From: Schizochytrium sp. CCTCC M209059
Taxonomy: Eukaryota > Sar > Bigyra > Thraustochytrida > Thraustochytriidae
Direction: 5' to 3'
Assembly: GCA_000818945.1 (NCBI GenBank)
Contig: KN805376.1
Coordinates: 171,073-235,072, forward strand
DNA length: 64,000 bases
Shown here: piece after piece, positions 28,577 to 38,022 of the stretch
Numbering within the stretch: position 1 is the first letter of the stretch
Layout of the letters: each line of letters opens with the position of its first letter
Made by a program: the position numbers and the translations under genes
The notes under the pieces: generated by a model
Told to the model about the DNA's origin: nothing
Databases searched by the model: none
Seen by the model: the letters and a program-made list of their open reading frames with translations, nothing else

Positions 28577-30235
28577 ATGGCGACCGCCACGAAGCTGCGC
28601 ATGGCCTCAAGCTGGCCCCGCGAAGGGGGTGGCTTGGTCAAGAGCTATGGAAGAAGGCTGCTGAGTGGCAGCACGCAAAGCGGCGCCCAGCGCATGCCGC
28701 TTGTGGATCGAGCGCTAGGCCAATTCCTCGAGCGTGATGCTGTCGTAAATCGACGCGGCGAATTCTTCTCGTACAAGGACCTCGGTGACCTCTCTGGCGG
28801 CCTCGCCTCACGCTTGCAAAGCCTGCAAGGCGGTCTTTTGCGCAATGAACGCGTCGCGTTCCTGTGCGAACCCGGAGAGGAATACGTCGCCGCACAGTGG
28901 GCGGCATGGCGTTCCGGAGCCTGTGCGGTGCCACTTTGCCTGACTCACCCGGATGCCGAGCTCGACTTTGTCGTCGACAACTCCGAGGCAAAGTACATTA
29001 TCGCCGATCAAGCCAATGCAGAAAAAGCAAAAAGTCTGGCAAAGCGGCTCAATCGCAAGCTCATCATGACCGAAGAAACGCGCGGAAGCAAGGACAATGC
29101 ATGTGAAGATGCGCCGTACGAGCCTGAGGATCCGGCAATGCTCATCTTCACCTCGGGAACGACGGGTCGGCCCAAGGGTGTTGTCACGCGTTTCCTTAGT
29201 CTCGACGCCCAGGTCAATGATCAGCGCTCCATGTGGGTCTGGACTGCTGACGATAGAGTTCTCAATGTGCTGCCATTGCATCACGTGCATGGCGTCATCA
29301 ACATGACAGCCGTTCCGCTGTACTCGGGAGCATGCGTTGAGTACATGGTGCCTGACCCAACGCGCATTTGGCAGCGCTTCCGCATGGGCACCATGGTCGG
29401 CCCGCTGTCACTCTTCATGGCAGTACCCACGATTTACGCCAAACTAATTCAGACGTATGAGACCTTTTCCCCGGAAGAACAGCGTGCTTGCTCGGAGGCT
29501 GCGCGCGACCTTCGACTCATGGTGAGTGGATCTGCGGCACTCCCTTCGACAATCATGCGTCGCTGGGAGGAAATTACCGGCCATGTGCTGTTGGAGCGCT
29601 GGGGAATGACAGAGTGTGCCATGGGTTTGTCGAACCCGCTCGAGCCGGTTTCCGCCCGCCTTCCCGCTTATGTTGGGAAGCCCATGCCCAGCGCGCGGGT
29701 TCGCATTGTTGATGAGGAGTCTGGCAAAGAGATCAGGCCGGAATCTGGCGAGTCGGGCGAGCTCCGCATTACCGGCGACATCGTCTTCAAGGAGTACTGG
29801 AACCGCCCAGACGCCACCGCGGAAGCCTTTGACGAGGAAGGCTGGTTCAAGACTGGAGATATTGCTGCATACGACCCGGAGAAGGATTCGTACCGCATCC
29901 TTGGCCGTGCTTCCGCAGACATTATCAAGACGGGTGGTTACAAGGTTTCTGCCAACGAAATTGAACGCGAGCTTCTCGATCACCCAGCCATCCGCGAGAT
30001 CGCAGTGCTGGGACTTCCGGATGAGGTTTACGGCGAACGAGTTGCTGCCGTCGTTGTCTTGCGCCCTGATCAGCCGGCGCCTTCTGATAAAGACCTTCGC
30101 GCTTGGGCAAAGGAGCGTATTGCTAGCTACAAGGCTCCTTCAACGTGGCTTTTTCTTGATGACGAAATTCCCAAAAATGCCATGGGCAAGGTCGCCAAGA
30201 AGCAGCTGCGTCGAGATCTCTTCAATGTCGAGTGA
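28577..30235 (+). CDS. ACSF3: Malonyl-CoA synthetase (ACSF3-type acyl-CoA synthetase)
   Basis: This 552-residue enzyme should activate malonate (or methylmalonate) with ATP and CoA, in the mitochondrion. The N-terminal 35 residues are basic and Ser-rich without acids near the start (KSYGRRLLSGS), fitting a targeting presequence. The adenylation-domain motifs are all present. They are the P-loop TSGTTGRPKG (about 191-200), LPLHHVHG, MVSGSAALP, ERWGMTE (about 341), GWFKTGD, and the catalytic C-terminal Lys in PKNAMGK (about 534). The LPLHHVHGV and IIKTGGYKVSA phrases match ACSF3 closely. Upstream codons to a TTG at 28448 read through a GCTC repeat and are excluded. In mitochondria this activity feeds lipoic acid and fatty acid synthesis. 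Confidence 0.92.
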   Translation: MATATKLRMASSWPREGGGLVKSYGRRLLSGSTQSGAQRMPLVDRALGQFLERDAVVNRRGEFFSYKDLGDLSGGLASRLQSLQGGLLRNERVAFLCEPGEEYVAAQWAAWRSGACAVPLCLTHPDAELDFVVDNSEAKYIIADQANAEKAKSLAKRLNRKLIMTEETRGSKDNACEDAPYEPEDPAMLIFTSGTTGRPKGVVTRFLSLDAQVNDQRSMWVWTADDRVLNVLPLHHVHGVINMTAVPLYSGACVEYMVPDPTRIWQRFRMGTMVGPLSLFMAVPTIYAKLIQTYETFSPEEQRACSEAARDLRLMVSGSAALPSTIMRRWEEITGHVLLERWGMTECAMGLSNPLEPVSARLPAYVGKPMPSARVRIVDEESGKEIRPESGESGELRITGDIVFKEYWNRPDATAEAFDEEGWFKTGDIAAYDPEKDSYRILGRASADIIKTGGYKVSANEIERELLDHPAIREIAVLGLPDEVYGERVAAVVVLRPDQPAPSDKDLRAWAKERIASYKAPSTWLFLDDEIPKNAMGKVAKKQLRRDLFNVE

Positions 30236-30577
30236 GATCATCTTTTTCTTTCCAATTTCTTTATCCAAAAGACCTCATCTTTGTCAAATCTCTATACCAT
30301 TGCATTTCTTCTCTGCTTGATCTGATCGGAGTAGATCTTACTTGGCAGTGATTTCAAGTCGCTGTTGCCGCTTGTCTCATTTACTTATCACGGCGACTCA
30401 CTGCACTACACTAAACTGCACTGCACTAAACTGTAGTACGTACGTATCTGATCCAGACCCCGATCCTCCTCACCGGTAAAAAAAATAAAAAGCAAAAGAG
30501 GAACAGAAGCGCAAAAGTGCTTTGGCGCAACTCAGGCGCAAAAGAAAGATCAACTCGCAAGCTTCGTTCGAGCCGCC
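30236..30577. other. Intergenic, 342 bases
   Basis: It contains a degenerate CACTACACTAAACTG repeat (about 30398-30432) and an A-rich stretch at 30478-30490. No gene is visible. It must include the 3' end of ACSF3 and the promoter of the following gene. Confidence 0.5.
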
Positions 30578-32887
30578 ATGCCAGCCGGGAGCCTGCGAGC
30601 CAAATTGAGCAGCGCGTCGGCCTCGTTGCGCAGCGTGCCGAGCTTTGACGTCGGCGCTCTTCGTAGTCTGCGAACCGGTGTTGGCGACGGCAGCAACGCT
30701 GAGAGCCCAAGAAGCCTCAACAGCACCATGAGCGGCAGCGAAAAGGGCGACCCCGACACGGGCCGGAGTTCGCGCAAGGAGGGCCTTGCGCACCGCTACA
30801 GCGCCGGTGCCGTTGATGCCATTCAAGGCTCACTGGACGACCTGAGCATTCTTGGCACAGCCTCGGCCCCCTCTGACGATGACGGTGACGACGCCGAGAC
30901 CGCCTCTCTGGACAGCGGATCTCTCGCACCGTCCCGGTCCCAGAGCTTTGCTGGCCCCAAATCGCCCATGAGAAAAACAGCTTCGCGCAGAGTCTCGCTC
31001 AGAGTGCACCATCGCGGTGTAAAGCCTAGGTTAGCCTTTCCCGAGCCAACTGAGCTTGACGCGATTGAAGACAAGGCAAGCAAGAATGCCAGCGGATGGA
31101 AGGCTTGGATCAAAGGACACAGACGTACCACTGCAGACGACTCTCACTGGGTCTCTTATATCTTTCGGGAGGCCCCGAGACGCGACGTTGTGAGCTTTAA
31201 TGAAGACGAAGTCATGGCCCTGCTTCGCTCGCACCTCAGTCAGACACAATCACCAAATGCAGAAGTAGAACTTGCAACAATGGATCGTCCCTTTGATCTA
31301 GGAAGCCTCGAGTTTCCCCAGGGCTGGGGACTCCTGGAATGCAACAACGTTTCCTTGCGAGGTCTCTCGTCTTCCGAGGCACTCTGTCTGCTCTCCGTAG
31401 CCCGTCAGCGCACAGCGTACCGCCTCGTCCTCTGCTCTCCGTTTGTTGTGTCCATATTAAAGCACGGACATTTCCGTCAGATCGCGTCCCTCGACGGCGC
31501 TGAGAGCCATGGGCATCTCATGTTGCTGTGTATGCTCTTTTTGGAAAAACATGCGACAACGCGATGGCATCTATTTGCCGAGTCCACGAACGTCGATGCC
31601 AGCGAAGCTTCGTTTGCGGAGCTCCGAAGTGCACTATTGCGCGTAATTCAATATGGAGGGATGCGTTTGCCGCTTCCCCTAGAGAACGTCTTCGCTTCGC
31701 GACGCGACGACCATGTTGTGACAGTATGTCGTCTTCTCAACGTGTCCATCGCCTCTGCTCTCGCGCCCGCAGACGGTGGACCCCTCATCAACATTGACAT
31801 GCATGATCTCTTTCTGGCCGATGAGGACGAAGGCCCGCGCCAGGTCTTGGAGGCTGTGCTTGCACGTTCAAGGGACGTGCTCAGCTTACTCTCGGTATTT
31901 ACGTTCATTCGCAGACTCTCCTCGACGGACAAGGAGGCGGCCATTTTTTTTTGCTGCTCGCTCGCGCCTCTCATCATGGAGCCCGAAGATCCAGGTCTTC
32001 TCCGACGTCTGGGAGAGGAGGCCGCACGCATCACGTACGAGTCCGAGGCCGCTCAGACTCTGTATCCTCTCGCCGGCGCCCTCTCACGCCGCATTTGCTC
32101 CTCTCCTTTGTCTGACGGGGATGGTGTGGCAAATTCTGCAGCCATTCTTAGTGCTCTGCTTGGCGACCCGGTCACAGTCAACGGGCGCTGCGTTACTGAA
32201 GTTGAAGCTTCGGCCCATCTGACTTCTCAAACATTTGATTCAATTGACACTCTTGACAAGGCGTGGGCAGCCTCTCTTTTAGGAGCTCTTGTGCGTCATA
32301 AACTCGCAGAGCCGCTCGTCTCTCCGTATCTCTACCGAGAGCTCTTGCTCGTGGCCCTCACAAACGATGGTGATCAAGTCGACTGCAATTACATGCTCCG
32401 ACGCCTGTTGGCTCACGCAGCTACGCCAAGACAGCGCTGCGTTCTCTCGTCTCTCTGCAAGGTCATCAATTATCTCTTAGAGGTCGTTGATGCAACAATG
32501 AGCGCGCAGCTTGTCGAAGTCTTTGCTCCCTGCGTTCTGGCCCCCGCCGCATTCCCACTCACGCGAAGAGAGCACATTGAAATTATACAAAGGGATCGTG
32601 ATGCTATTGTAGCTGTCTTTAGTATCATGCTCCGATTTCCAAACTACATCTTTGGTGACGAAGATGACAACAAAATCGGCAAGGAAGAGTCTTCAACATC
32701 GCAGGCGTCGTCATTCGCCGCGTCTCAATGCCAGCCTCAGCCGACCTTGCCTTCGTCTTCATCACCACACGTAACTGCGGCTAGCGCAAGTGCTGATGAT
32801 GTCGGCAGCGGCGCTTCTACTCTCACGAAGTCTAAATCAAGCTCCCGCGATACGGCCGCGGTAATGGCATATTTTTCGCCCGAGTGA
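30578..32887 (+). CDS. RhoGAP-like domain protein (divergent), 769 residues
   Basis: The first 180 residues are Ser/Arg-rich and probably disordered. The remainder is globular and helical. A region near residues 565-655 has the layout of the second half of a RhoGAP domain: an AEPLVSPYLY segment (where RhoGAPs have L-E-P-L-I), then a helix ending in a VFAPCVLAP block (RhoGAP: VFGPxLL). An earlier segment (about 430-475) with FIRRLSS and CCSLAPLIM looks like another copy of the same half-domain. I cannot locate the arginine finger, so GAP activity is doubtful. The start ATG follows a favourable GCC context. Its stop is only 82 bases from the stop of the convergent LRR gene. The family assignment is tentative; the gene itself is clear. 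Confidence 0.6.
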   Translation: MPAGSLRAKLSSASASLRSVPSFDVGALRSLRTGVGDGSNAESPRSLNSTMSGSEKGDPDTGRSSRKEGLAHRYSAGAVDAIQGSLDDLSILGTASAPSDDDGDDAETASLDSGSLAPSRSQSFAGPKSPMRKTASRRVSLRVHHRGVKPRLAFPEPTELDAIEDKASKNASGWKAWIKGHRRTTADDSHWVSYIFREAPRRDVVSFNEDEVMALLRSHLSQTQSPNAEVELATMDRPFDLGSLEFPQGWGLLECNNVSLRGLSSSEALCLLSVARQRTAYRLVLCSPFVVSILKHGHFRQIASLDGAESHGHLMLLCMLFLEKHATTRWHLFAESTNVDASEASFAELRSALLRVIQYGGMRLPLPLENVFASRRDDHVVTVCRLLNVSIASALAPADGGPLINIDMHDLFLADEDEGPRQVLEAVLARSRDVLSLLSVFTFIRRLSSTDKEAAIFFCCSLAPLIMEPEDPGLLRRLGEEAARITYESEAAQTLYPLAGALSRRICSSPLSDGDGVANSAAILSALLGDPVTVNGRCVTEVEASAHLTSQTFDSIDTLDKAWAASLLGALVRHKLAEPLVSPYLYRELLLVALTNDGDQVDCNYMLRRLLAHAATPRQRCVLSSLCKVINYLLEVVDATMSAQLVEVFAPCVLAPAAFPLTRREHIEIIQRDRDAIVAVFSIMLRFPNYIFGDEDDNKIGKEESSTSQASSFAASQCQPQPTLPSSSSPHVTAASASADDVGSGASTLTKSKSSSRDTAAVMAYFSPE

Positions 32888-32969
32888 AAGACGCACATTT
32901 GAGGAAAGCACGATAAGCTCTTACTCTTGATGCAGCAGAGTTGTGTCAATATGCCGTGGTCCTCCTGGT

Positions 32970-35900
32970 TCAGAGCTCAATGTCGTTCGATTCAAAATCG
33001 TAAATGTCTGTTGCGCGGGTCTCCTTTCTGTTCATGTCCTGCACACAAGCTTCCTCTTCTCTGCTTGGATGTGGAGACCGCTCCTCCTTTTCCTTCTCCT
33101 TCTCTTCTTCCTCCTCTTCCTCTACCTCTCCTTCGCGGTTGTCTCCCTCTTCTAACTCGTCGTCTTCATCTTCTTCGTCATTATCCAGATCCTCATCTTC
33201 TTCATCCTCTTCGAGAATTTGAGTGATAGTTTCGCGGAACCACGCACGCCATGCGACGGTCTCAAAGTCTGCAGCAGGCCACCGGCTTCGCGTACGTTCA
33301 CGCACAGCACGAAATGTGATCGTCTCTGCGGCTTCGGAGGCCTCGTCGAGAATGTCAGTAATGTCGTCTCGAAGGTTTTCGAGGACGTGCGGAGGACACG
33401 AAGATGGATTCTCCAGGTCTGATGACAATCCAGTATTAACTTCGCTGTTGGAATCCGCCTCCTCGCCTTCATCAAACGCTCTCTGCGTATTGGCAATATC
33501 GTACGTGGAATCTCTCGCGACGCTGGCATCCACCGACACCATTCGATCCAAGTGCTGCTCTGTGCTCAGACTGTTTGCCTCAACGTGCAATTCGTTTTCC
33601 GCTTTAGCTTGCGACATCCGAGCTTCCTCGAGCCGTGCCCGCCGCTCCGTATTGAACTGATCAAGCATTTCATTGAGTGTCTGGCACCACGTTCGTGCAG
33701 TGATTTCGTTAGCAAACTGAAGCTCGATTGAGTCTCGTCTGTCCACGTTGTCGAGCCTAATGCTGCGAGCCGCGTCAGTATCACCACTGGAGCCAAGTAA
33801 CCGCAGCGTACCCTGCCAAGAGCTGCGTGCGTCAATCAAAGAGTAAATGCGCTCAAACGTCCAGAGCGGAATAGACTCTGGATGGGCAGACTTGCGGTTG
33901 CCTCGCGTGAAGCACAGTTTCTTTTCATTTTCGGATACCCAGAAGAAGAATCCTCGTTTCATGCTCCAGCGTGATCCTCGTTTGAGCACGCTCGCGCCCA
34001 CTTTCAGACTTGCTCGTCGTGCGGCACCATCGTCTGAACCACTTCTCCGCATGGACTGCGCTTTGCCGGGCGACATTGGACGCGCAGGAAGCGGTGGGCT
34101 CTGAGGCCCTTTCTCGCCCTTGAATTCTAGTTCCATACCTAACTCATCAAGACTGCAATGGTCAACACTTGCACCATGGTCAACACCCTGGTGACCAACA
34201 CCATGTGATGATTTCTCCTTTCGGTCAAGGTCGGTCTCCAGAGGTTCTGGCCGGCTCCAGCTGCTTGCTGACACTGGAGATGCAGACCTCGCTCGCGGGG
34301 AAAGACATGCTGGCTTCGGTGGCAGTTCTGGCGGCGGTGTTCCATCGGCCAGTGCCGCTGATGTTGATGACGATGACGACGCTCTGTGAAGTGTATCCAG
34401 TCGAGGAGGTCGCGCGGGCAACTGAGGTGTTGGAGAGGGCGGTAGTGAGTCTACCTCGCTTGGCGTGTCATCGAGTGGCTTCGAATTTGAAGTGCTACTC
34501 ATTTTGTTGATGTGATCTTCATACTGCGTTTTATCGAGAGTGATATTCTGGATCTCCTCTTTTTCGTAATTGATTTGAATCCTCTCATCGTAAACGCTTT
34601 GTACCGCCTCCGCCTCCTCATCATCATAATCACCATCGTCACCATCATCATCGTCACTTAAATTGCTCTGGACCTCATTTCCATCATCGTGAATGCCTTG
34701 CATCTCATCATCTGCGTTACCTTGCACCTCTTCCAAGTCTGCTGGCGTCTCTTCGAAAGTATTAACGCGTGCTTCCGTATGAGAGTCGGACCACATCGGA
34801 AGATGCGACGCTATATTCTGAGCGTCTGTGCCACAAGGTGTCAACGATGCTGGCTCAAGTGACGTGGAAATACATGGCTCATCTTGCGCAAACTCTGAAC
34901 CCGATGCGGACCCACCTGGTGAGACGCTTTCTTCATCCATACTATCGTCTGCCTTTTCTTGGTCTTGCAAACGCTTGTACTTTTCTTTTTCTCTTGCGTC
35001 CGCCAAAATGATGGTCATTTCGGCATCGTGTTTCTCACGAAAAGCGTTTACCTGAGCTTGGAGAGAGTCATTACGATGACATAGCTTGCTGTGTTTTTCG
35101 AGCAAAGCATCACGCTCCTCGGTGACGGACTGCTTTCGTGCCAAGAGCTTGTCATACTCTACGCGCAGATCTTCGCGCTGAGCGCACAGACGATCATAAG
35201 CTTTCGATGCTTTTGCCACGTCCTGGAGAAGCGCTTCGTGGGTGCAGTTAGCATCGTCGAGATCACGCTGAGCGTTCGTGCGCTTGAACTCAAAGTCTTT
35301 AACGGACGCCGCTTGCTCGCTGCACTTGGCTTGGGCGGTGGCGACGGATTTTTGGCATTGCTCGTGCTCGGCCTCGAAGACCTCAAGCTTGGCACGAAGG
35401 CTCGCCGTGGACTCTTGAATAGATGCCACCTCTCCCTGAAGCACGTCTGTCTCAAGCTTAAGGGCCGCCTCACGCTGCTCCGCTGTCCTGGAAACTTGCT
35501 CAAGATCGCGCACCTCCTTTTCGACTGAGGCAACTTGCTTGTTCATACGTAAAACAAGTTCCATTGACGCTTCGTGCTCGCGCATCTTGACATCAAGTTC
35601 CGCCTCAAGTACACGTTTGCGTCGTGCGTGGGCCTCAGCCTGCAAATTCGCACTTTGAACTGAGCTTTCGAGGCCTTGGCGCTCAATCTCCGCTTCTCGC
35701 TGACGCCGTAGGAGGGAAGAAGCCTCATTTTTCATGGCAGCAGTGGCAGCTTCTGAAGAGACAATTTGGCTTCGAAGTGTTTCATTTTCGTGTTCCAGTG
35801 TGTGCAATAGCTCCTTCGCTTTCGCTAGCTTTTCTTTCGAGGGCGCGACTGCTGCCTCGTCATCTTTGCCATGTGCTTCCCAAAAGACTTGGGTCTGGGT

Positions 35901-36824
35901 CAAATGTTGTTGGGCACGGGAGAATTTCTCTTGCGCCGATGCAAGCTGCCTTTGCAGCGTGGCACGCTTTTCTAGCTCGTCAAGAATGCGGTCCAGGGTC
36001 CACTCCTCGAAAGCTGCCGAATTTCCGTCGTCATCCTTTGGAGGAGATTTAGCCACCGAAGGCGTAGAACTTGGCCCGAGCTTTAGTTCCCCAACGGAAC
36101 AGCATTGGCTAGCGATGAGATCTGTAAATGCTCGTTTCGTCTGCATACCAGTTTGGTTATTCGCGAGGTCGAGCACGCGAAGATCTGTTTTGCCTTTGCA
36201 GAGGGCGTCCGCCAATTTACACGCGCCCTCGTCAAAGATAAAGTTGTCTGCCAGCCGCAAGGTATGAATGGAGACACCAACTGCTAAAGCCTTGGCAAAC
36301 TGTGCAGCACCTCGGTCTCGGACATTGTTACGAGAGACGTCAAGTTGCTGAAGAGTTTGATTTTTGAGAAGCGACTTGGCGAGCGCTTTGGCCCCGAATG
36401 CACCAATGTTATTTGCCTCGAGCTTGACGACTTCAAGTGTACGAAGAGATTTTATTACGCGCGAGACCATTTTTGCACCTTCGCAATCAATGTTGTTATT
36501 GGCTAGGTTGAGTTTACGGAGTCTGGAAGTGGGCGCTGATTGCGTGAGCTGAGTTGTGAGGACATAAAGCCCGGACGTATCGCTTGCTCCAGACTCTGTT
36601 TCGGCCAGAGCCGTGCTATCGAGTCTTAGGTCCTCGAGCGCTCGCATGTGCGAAATAAGGCCTCCAACACCTTCGCATCCACCTGGTCCAAGAACTTGTC
36701 GCACGCGCAATTTGCGGACTTTTGCCAGATCCGAAGGCGAGGTAGAAGAGGTTGAGGACTCATTTATTGATAGGTCTCTCTCGCCCTGCGTCTGCATTTC
36801 TTTGGCTGCTGCCATGTTTTCCAT
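32970..36824 (-). CDS. Leucine-rich repeat / coiled-coil / PH-domain protein, 1284 residues
   Basis: It has ribonuclease-inhibitor type leucine-rich repeats at about residues 60-265, with repeated L-x-x-L-x-L-x-x-N-x-I units. A long coiled coil follows (about 300-620). Then comes an acidic and Ser/Pro-rich linker with polyproline motifs (PPLP, PARPPR), and a PH domain (about 985-1100) starting with a basic strand, RGSRWSMKRGFFFW, and ending in a W-x-x-x-L helix. A very acidic tail of Glu/Asp runs precedes the C-terminus. PH and polyproline elements suggest a membrane-linked scaffold, but I know no homologue with this order. The first ATG is 36822-36824. The frame stays open 41 codons further to a TTG and looks protein-like, so an upstream exon may be missing. 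Confidence 0.75.
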   Translation of the reverse strand: MENMAAAKEMQTQGERDLSINESSTSSTSPSDLAKVRKLRVRQVLGPGGCEGVGGLISHMRALEDLRLDSTALAETESGASDTSGLYVLTTQLTQSAPTSRLRKLNLANNNIDCEGAKMVSRVIKSLRTLEVVKLEANNIGAFGAKALAKSLLKNQTLQQLDVSRNNVRDRGAAQFAKALAVGVSIHTLRLADNFIFDEGACKLADALCKGKTDLRVLDLANNQTGMQTKRAFTDLIASQCCSVGELKLGPSSTPSVAKSPPKDDDGNSAAFEEWTLDRILDELEKRATLQRQLASAQEKFSRAQQHLTQTQVFWEAHGKDDEAAVAPSKEKLAKAKELLHTLEHENETLRSQIVSSEAATAAMKNEASSLLRRQREAEIERQGLESSVQSANLQAEAHARRKRVLEAELDVKMREHEASMELVLRMNKQVASVEKEVRDLEQVSRTAEQREAALKLETDVLQGEVASIQESTASLRAKLEVFEAEHEQCQKSVATAQAKCSEQAASVKDFEFKRTNAQRDLDDANCTHEALLQDVAKASKAYDRLCAQREDLRVEYDKLLARKQSVTEERDALLEKHSKLCHRNDSLQAQVNAFREKHDAEMTIILADAREKEKYKRLQDQEKADDSMDEESVSPGGSASGSEFAQDEPCISTSLEPASLTPCGTDAQNIASHLPMWSDSHTEARVNTFEETPADLEEVQGNADDEMQGIHDDGNEVQSNLSDDDDGDDGDYDDEEAEAVQSVYDERIQINYEKEEIQNITLDKTQYEDHINKMSSTSNSKPLDDTPSEVDSLPPSPTPQLPARPPRLDTLHRASSSSSTSAALADGTPPPELPPKPACLSPRARSASPVSASSWSRPEPLETDLDRKEKSSHGVGHQGVDHGASVDHCSLDELGMELEFKGEKGPQSPPLPARPMSPGKAQSMRRSGSDDGAARRASLKVGASVLKRGSRWSMKRGFFFWVSENEKKLCFTRGNRKSAHPESIPLWTFERIYSLIDARSSWQGTLRLLGSSGDTDAARSIRLDNVDRRDSIELQFANEITARTWCQTLNEMLDQFNTERRARLEEARMSQAKAENELHVEANSLSTEQHLDRMVSVDASVARDSTYDIANTQRAFDEGEEADSNSEVNTGLSSDLENPSSCPPHVLENLRDDITDILDEASEAAETITFRAVRERTRSRWPAADFETVAWRAWFRETITQILEEDEEDEDLDNDEEDEDDELEEGDNREGEVEEEEEEEKEKEKEERSPHPSREEEACVQDMNRKETRATDIYDFESNDIEL

Positions 36825-37291
36825 CGCGTGTGCAAAGAAAGATAAGTTCCTCAGCGCTAGCGTGGCTTGGTCTCTCGTCTCCCTGACAAGTCTCAGGCCG
36901 TCTCCGCCCGTGTTGAGCGTCGAAAGCGTAGTAGCGCGGCCGCGCAAGCGTATAAAATGTTTGGGCAGTACGCGAGGCTCCCTCGACTTGCCAGGCGAAA
37001 AAAATAATTAGCAATCCAGTTCAAAAGAGAAGGAGCTCCCACTCACTAGACTTTTGACGCTGCACCAAGCAAGGCCTACACTGTGTTCTTTGTTGGTCAC
37101 ATCCATCACGGGCTCGCCCCATTTGCGAGCAAAGCGAGCCGTTAGAGACTTTGTGTTCTGCAGACCGCGGCGATCGAATGGTTATAATTTGCGTTCTGCA
37201 GACCGCGGCGAGACCTCTGCCTCGCGGGGCCGCAGACTCGACCGGACTCGGCTCGACAAAACTCGCGGCCGTGCACTCGCTGCGCGCGACG
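36825..37291. other. Divergent intergenic region of the LRR/PH and LYRM2 genes
   Basis: This 467-base gap contains two near-identical copies of TTCTGCAGACCGCGGCGA at about 37153 and 37196 (an 18-base direct repeat 43 bases apart). That spacing may suit a paired binding site, but this is speculative. No gene is visible. Confidence 0.5.
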
Positions 37292-37802
37292 ATGAAGGAC
37301 CTCAAATTCTTCATCCGACGGGCTTCCGGTACGTTACAAAGATGAAGAAGGTGTTCTGGGGCCAGACGCAAGTACGCTCGTGAAAGGAGCCAAGCTAACC
37401 TTCGTGGGTTGATGGTTGGTGGACGGATGGATGGATGGATGAATGGATGTGACGGGCGACCCACCGCTACGTGCCGAACGCAAGACAGTCTTGCAGCAGT
37501 ATCGCGGCTTGCTGCGCCAGACGCGACTGCTGGCAGCCCATGACCCGCAAATGGCGCGCGATATTCGCGCTCAAGTTCAAGAAGAGTTCAGAAAGTACCA
37601 GCAGGAAAAGGAGAAGGCGCTCCAATCGGTCCTTCTCAAGAACGGCGGCAATCAGCTCGAGCAACTCACTGAGCTCGTCACGATGAGGAGTGGAGCGCGA
37701 GCACCTGCGGCTGCTCAGGGATGGAAAGGTACTGTGGATCCTGATGGATCCGATGAGCGCGGCCGTGTTGGCGAAGGGTGGCCCTGGGAAAGCAAAAAGT
37801 GA
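37292..37802 (+). CDS. LYRM2: LYR-motif protein LYRM2-like, two exons
   Basis: Exon 1 (37292-37328) encodes 12 residues starting MKDLKFFIRRAS. Exon 2 (37489-37802) continues in phase with VLQQYRGLLR. The 160-base intron starts GTACGT, ends ACAG and contains a GGAT repeat. Joined, LKFFIRR followed by VL-x-x-YR-x-LL and EEFR-x-Y reproduces the LYRM2 pattern (LKxFxRRxxVLxLYR ... REEFR). LYR proteins bind the mitochondrial acyl carrier protein and help assemble respiratory complexes; LYRM2 is linked to complex I. The Tyr-Arg of the motif is retained, with Gln in place of Leu. The expected C-terminus is near residue 80; the remaining 35 residues are unlike the family, so a further intron or readthrough is possible. 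Confidence 0.8.
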
Positions 37803-38022
37803 TAATCTCACGACTGCTTTTCTTGCTGCCGCTGCTGCTCGCATTTGCTTCAGGTTATGTCTTCTCACTTGCCATTTTATGTAGAAATGGGTCTTGACAG
37901 AATCATTGTCATTGTTAGAAAATTGAAAAAGTGGACGATCTGTCATGATCTATGCGTTTTCTTCGAATCGTAAAGCTACCAATGCCCGTCTACAACTGGT
38001 TTCCATCCCGCAGTATCAGAGC

